Shown here: positions 19,701-22,500 of the stretch, piece after piece
Layout: each line of letters opens with the position of its first letter
Position numbering within the stretch: the first letter of the stretch is position 1
Assembly (NCBI GenBank): GCA_014634225.1
Contig: BLFN01000196.1
Span: forward strand, 6,489,844 to 6,512,343
Direction: 5' to 3'
DNA length: 22,500 bases
DNA from: Acropora yongei
Lineage: Eukaryota > Cnidaria > Anthozoa > Scleractinia > Acroporidae
Program-made: the position numbers and the translations under genes
Notes under the pieces: model-generated
Database searches by the model: none
What the model was told of the DNA's origin: nothing
What the model saw: only the letters and a program-made list of their open reading frames with translations

Positions 19701-21151
19701 CTATAAATAAAACAAGACAACTCATAAGCATTTGACATTTTTTAGTGATTTCTTTCTCTTTAATCGGGTTGTGCTGGATGCCCTGAGTTTAAAATGGGCG
19801 TTGCATCAGATCTGCTTTGGGTGGCCACAAAAGTGATATTCGCTCCTTGACAGAACGATGTTGGAAATTGATTTTACATACAGTGCCATGAGCTTGAAAA
19901 TGCATATGGGACTTTGCGTGATGACCGAAGGAAACAAACTAAAGGATGGATTGAAAAAGATTCTGACTCAAATTCCTTCTTTTAGCAATGTGAAAAAGAG
20001 TGTTCCAAGTCTAAATTACCATTGAAACTCTCGCAAATGTGCATCAGTACTTCCATGCTGACGGAAGCTGACAACAATACATAGCATTTTCCTTTGATTT
20101 ATTCCATTTGGACACAGATTTCTAACAATTTCAATCAATCTAACAATCGATTTTCTCCCAGTATTTACGCGTCAAAATTTCTCAAAATGACACACACGTG
20201 AGATGATTGTTTTGTCAACTGAAGTTCAAGGGTCAATACTAAAGTGCAACAAGCAAACAAAGAAGCAAATGACAGTGGGTAATCGCATGTATTTGACAAA
20301 AATTATTTGCGTAGAATTTGATTTCTCAATTTCAAGACTACGTCGGTCATCCAATCACGGAGAAAAGTCGGTCCATTTCATTCCCTCTTAACTGAACTAA
20401 GTCAGAGCTAGTGAGTAAACGTGAACAAAATCGTTGTCTCGTTTTCAAGCACTTTCAGGCACTGAACTGGTTTGATATTTTGATATTTTCGCACATTCAA
20501 AACCTCTCTGTTGACACTTTTGCAAGGATTAATTTAGAATGTGGTTGATGTCAGTTACGTCGGGACAATTTGACTTGATATTATTGTTTCAAGGGATGTA
20601 TTCATAGGTACTATTTTGGAAAATTCAATGAGGCTGTTAACGGATAAAGGTAACTTCACTGATAGGTTGTTTCTCTCGTTGTTGATTTGTTGGATGGAAA
20701 TTTCAGGTGGACAAACTATTCTGGAAAAATTTGCCTTGTTCATTGCTAATAACTGATGGGAAATTTACTCCATTAAAGACGATGCTTTCAATCTTCGATC
20801 ACAACTGGGGATTGCTTTTTCAGTAAATCACATCAGTCTTTATAGAAGGATAAATAGGCTGTTTGGACTTCGACTCCCTCAGAATATTAAAAGGGTAGCA
20901 TATGGAATTCTTACTTAATTGAAATTCATGTAGAGTTCATCAACTAAGGTTGGTGCGTTTTCCGTGATCAAAGAACGAGTAAAATCAGAGAAATGTAATA
21001 TAGCATTTTACACTTACTTGTAAACCAGTTTTGAACAATCTATCGTTGAGAAAAGTGGTTCTCTTCCATACAAAAGGATGAAAACTAATGAAAGCAAAAT
21101 TAGACCTCCAAAGACCGTCCTCATGTGAAAGGCCATGGCTGCTGAACTCAT
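18356..21151 (-). CDS. GAL3ST: galactose-3-O-sulfotransferase-like, Golgi type II membrane enzyme, 2 exons
   Basis: Family enzymes transfer sulfate from PAPS to the 3-OH of galactose on glycolipids or glycoproteins in the Golgi lumen. Exons on minus: 21151-21018 and 19700-18356. They join in phase 2 (AA|G) and total 1479 nt, 492 aa plus stop. Residues 12-28 are a single hydrophobic anchor with a short cytoplasmic end, the expected type II topology. Residues 104-112 (FLKTHKTGG) are the 5'-phosphosulfate-binding loop. Residues 190-198 (RDPAAQYES) are the 3'-phosphate-binding motif. NxS/T sites occur at about N71, N127 and N261. Residues 436-492 form a low-complexity acidic then Gly/Pro/Ser-rich tail. 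Human paralogues are about 400-490 aa, so length fits. The acceptor substrate (galactosylceramide or Gal-GlcNAc) cannot be told from sequence. Confidence 0.93.
19701..21017 (-). other. GAL3ST-like intron 1
   Basis: A 1317-bp GT-AG intron separating the anchor exon from the catalytic exon. Donor GTAAGTG; acceptor TTTTATTTATAG. No internal gene is visible. Confidence 0.7.
21018..21151 (-). other. GAL3ST-like exon 1 (cytoplasmic end and transmembrane anchor)
   Basis: The ATG at 21151 follows an in-frame TGA at 21169-21167, which fixes it as the first possible start. The sequence reads MSSAAMAFHMRTVFGG, then a hydrophobic stretch to LLYG, then a short stem ending LVY. The donor is ACAA|GTAAGTG at 21017. 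It leaves two bases, which match the single base needed by exon 2. M6 and M10 are alternative starts. The pairing with exon 2 rests on phase and topology, not on transcript data. Confidence 0.75.
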
Positions 21152-21777
21152 TGTTTTGCTCACATTTCATGTTTTCTTCTTCGCTTCTGGAAATTTTGTC
21201 TTCTCATAGGTCAATCATTGCTGGTTTTGAAATAAAACACACCGTATTTCTGCGTTTTAGCAGCAAAATTAATGCAGGAGGCACTTAAAACTCCGATTTC
21301 CATTATGTAAACGAGTTTTTGATTCGAGCTTTTAGAAGTCGGTGATTAATGATTGATGAAGAAACGATCTCCATTCACTTGTCCTTTTCACCTGCTCAGC
21401 AAGTTAGTTCAGTGACTTACAGAGGTAAAATCTTGTAAGTTGCCAAACTCAGATTTGTTCGACTTAAGTCATTTTACGTGTTAGCCTAAGACGCAAGATC
21501 TTAACAGAGGGAAAATAGCCTCAAAAATTGAGGAAAATGAGTGGAAAATCCAGCAGGTGGAACGAATAGCACATGTGACCAGATTGGCACATTCGGTGTG
21601 TTTACTGACAAGTATGCGGGCTCGCAAATAATAATTCATTTTCATACTATATCAGTTTCAACCTTAGGAGATATTTCCTTGGAGAATTTTAATATTTCGA
21701 GGAGTCGAGGTGGCCTATTAAAACAATTTTGGTGTATCAATATTTCGGGAATTTGTGAAGAAGAGCTCCCCAAAAAC

Positions 21778-21909
21778 CTGTCAGTCGACTGTTGGCCGTC
21801 TGTCGGCCGACTGTTGGCCGTCTGTTGGCCAACTATCGGCCGTCTGTTGGCCAACCATCGGCCGTCTGTTGGTAAACTGTCGGCCGACTGTTGGCCCACA
21901 GTCGGCCGA
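21778..21909. repeat. 11-bp minisatellite, 12 units
   Basis: Twelve consecutive 11-bp units with consensus CTGTYGGCCRW; the first unit is the most diverged. Many units hold TCGGCCGA or TTGGCCAA, which are self-complementary, so either strand could fold. Open frames on both strands (21541-21996 plus, 21642-21992 minus) pass through it because the array has no stops; they are not genes. Confidence 0.92.
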
Positions 21910-22500
21910 CAAGGTTTGCCACAAACACAGACTTTCAAGAGTCGCGAGAAGTTCAGCGATGAGTTTAAAATCACAGTGTACTTGTTTAGCACTTAAGTGG
22001 CAAAACTTGCATTGAATCAGTAAATTTTAACTCAAGGCGATGCGCCTTTGTGTATTGTCTCCAAAACCGAGTTGGAAGCAATGAAAGGACTGGCAGGGAA
22101 TGAATCAAGCATTCTTGCATTATGCCTAGTTCTGTCATGGATGCATCTGCTTCAGTTAGACCCTTTGTAATCATAACGGCGTAGTTATGTGAAGGCAAAC
22201 CCGCCTGAAAGGTAACTTTAACGCTGGTTCTTATCCTAATTCCAATCGGAGAGAGATTGGTAATACCAGCTGTGCGAAACAAAATTATTGACGTTTGGCG
22301 GGACGTCCCGCCTTGTTATTTTTCAATTCCAAATCTTTGTCGTGAAAATGCAAATCAGTACTGTTTTGTTTTGTAACTAAGGAGGAGGTTGTTGTTTTTT
22401 TTTTTTCAATCTATACCGAGAGCATTTGTCTTTGCCCTAATTTCAGTCGGTTCGACAAATGATTTGCTCTTAGGTACAAATCAAGAAAGATGATTCGTTT
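21910..22500. other. no supported gene
   Basis: A minus frame at 21986-22282 has no recognisable domain. It includes the palindrome at 22297 and a T13 run near 22396. Confidence 0.5.
22297..22312. promoter_or_regulatory. perfect 16-bp palindrome, two inverted E2F-like sites
   Basis: GGCGGGACGTCCCGCC is perfectly self-complementary and is preceded by TTT. Each half, read outwards, resembles an E2F-type site (TTTGGCGGGA). It stands out in AT-rich surroundings, about 1.15 kb upstream of the GAL3ST-like start. Function is inferred from motif only. Confidence 0.35.

Noticed and set aside
19701..19738. Start of the sulfotransferase at the ATG at 19738
   Set aside because: The intervening bases form a strong splice acceptor, and that start would leave the enzyme without its membrane anchor.
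20985..21170. 61-aa minus open frame over GAL3ST exon 1
   Set aside because: Wrong frame; the real exon is in another frame with the hydrophobic anchor and a phase-matched donor.
21778..21909. CRISPR-like array
   Set aside because: Units are 11 bp with no spacers, and the window is eukaryotic; it is a minisatellite.
21541..21996. 151-aa plus-strand open frame, with a 116-aa minus frame opposite
   Set aside because: Both are open because the 11-bp array contains no stops; the repeated residues simply translate the minisatellite.
1..22500. tRNA, rRNA or snRNA genes
   Set aside because: No box A/B pair, cloverleaf or other conserved RNA core was recognised on either strand by eye; a covariance-model scan would be decisive.

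Overview
This is eukaryotic nuclear DNA, most likely from an anthozoan cnidarian such as a stony coral. The evidence is split genes with GT-AG introns, AT-rich intergenic and intronic DNA, animal gene families (K+-dependent Na+/Ca2+ exchanger, galactose-3-O-sulfotransferase), a decayed LINE, and dispersed repeats that resemble ones I recall from coral genomes. The taxonomic call is inference. There is no operon, CRISPR array, phage or bacterial system here.

Layout. (1) Bases 1-2749: mostly non-coding, with a 19-bp-arm inverted repeat (274-323) and a possible membrane-spanning first exon on + (1545-1679). (2) 2750-3707, minus: two exons that join in phase and would encode a small unrecognised single-pass membrane protein of 175 aa. 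(3) 3708-6400: no gene; a dispersed repeat relic near 5576-5776 and a promoter-like cluster (CCAAT, ETS and E2F-type motifs) near 5944-6130. (4) 6431-7890, plus: a dead LINE reverse-transcriptase relic with stops, frameshifts and a probable internal deletion. (5) 9213-14653, minus: a complete seven-exon K+-dependent Na+/Ca2+ exchanger (NCKX/SLC24A). I reconstructed it exon by exon and every intron phase closes, giving 565 aa. (6) 14654-18161: intergenic, holding a 669-bp terminal-inverted-repeat (TIR) element. (7) 18356-21151, minus: a two-exon galactose-3-O-sulfotransferase (492 aa), with its transmembrane anchor in a small first exon about 1.3 kb upstream of the catalytic exon and a poly(A) signal at 18162. 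(8) 21152-22500: upstream DNA with an 11-bp minisatellite (21778-21909) and a perfect 16-bp palindrome (22297-22312).

The two confident genes are both on the minus strand and are functionally unrelated: ion exchange across a membrane, and Golgi sulfation of galactose-bearing glycans. The most informative non-genic structure is a pair of related TIR elements (12008-12382 and 15001-15669). One lies inside NCKX intron 4 and ends 11 nt from the splice donor. I see no evidence for a wholly new multi-gene system; the best candidates for new biology are the unrecognised membrane-protein gene and the TIR element beside the splice site.
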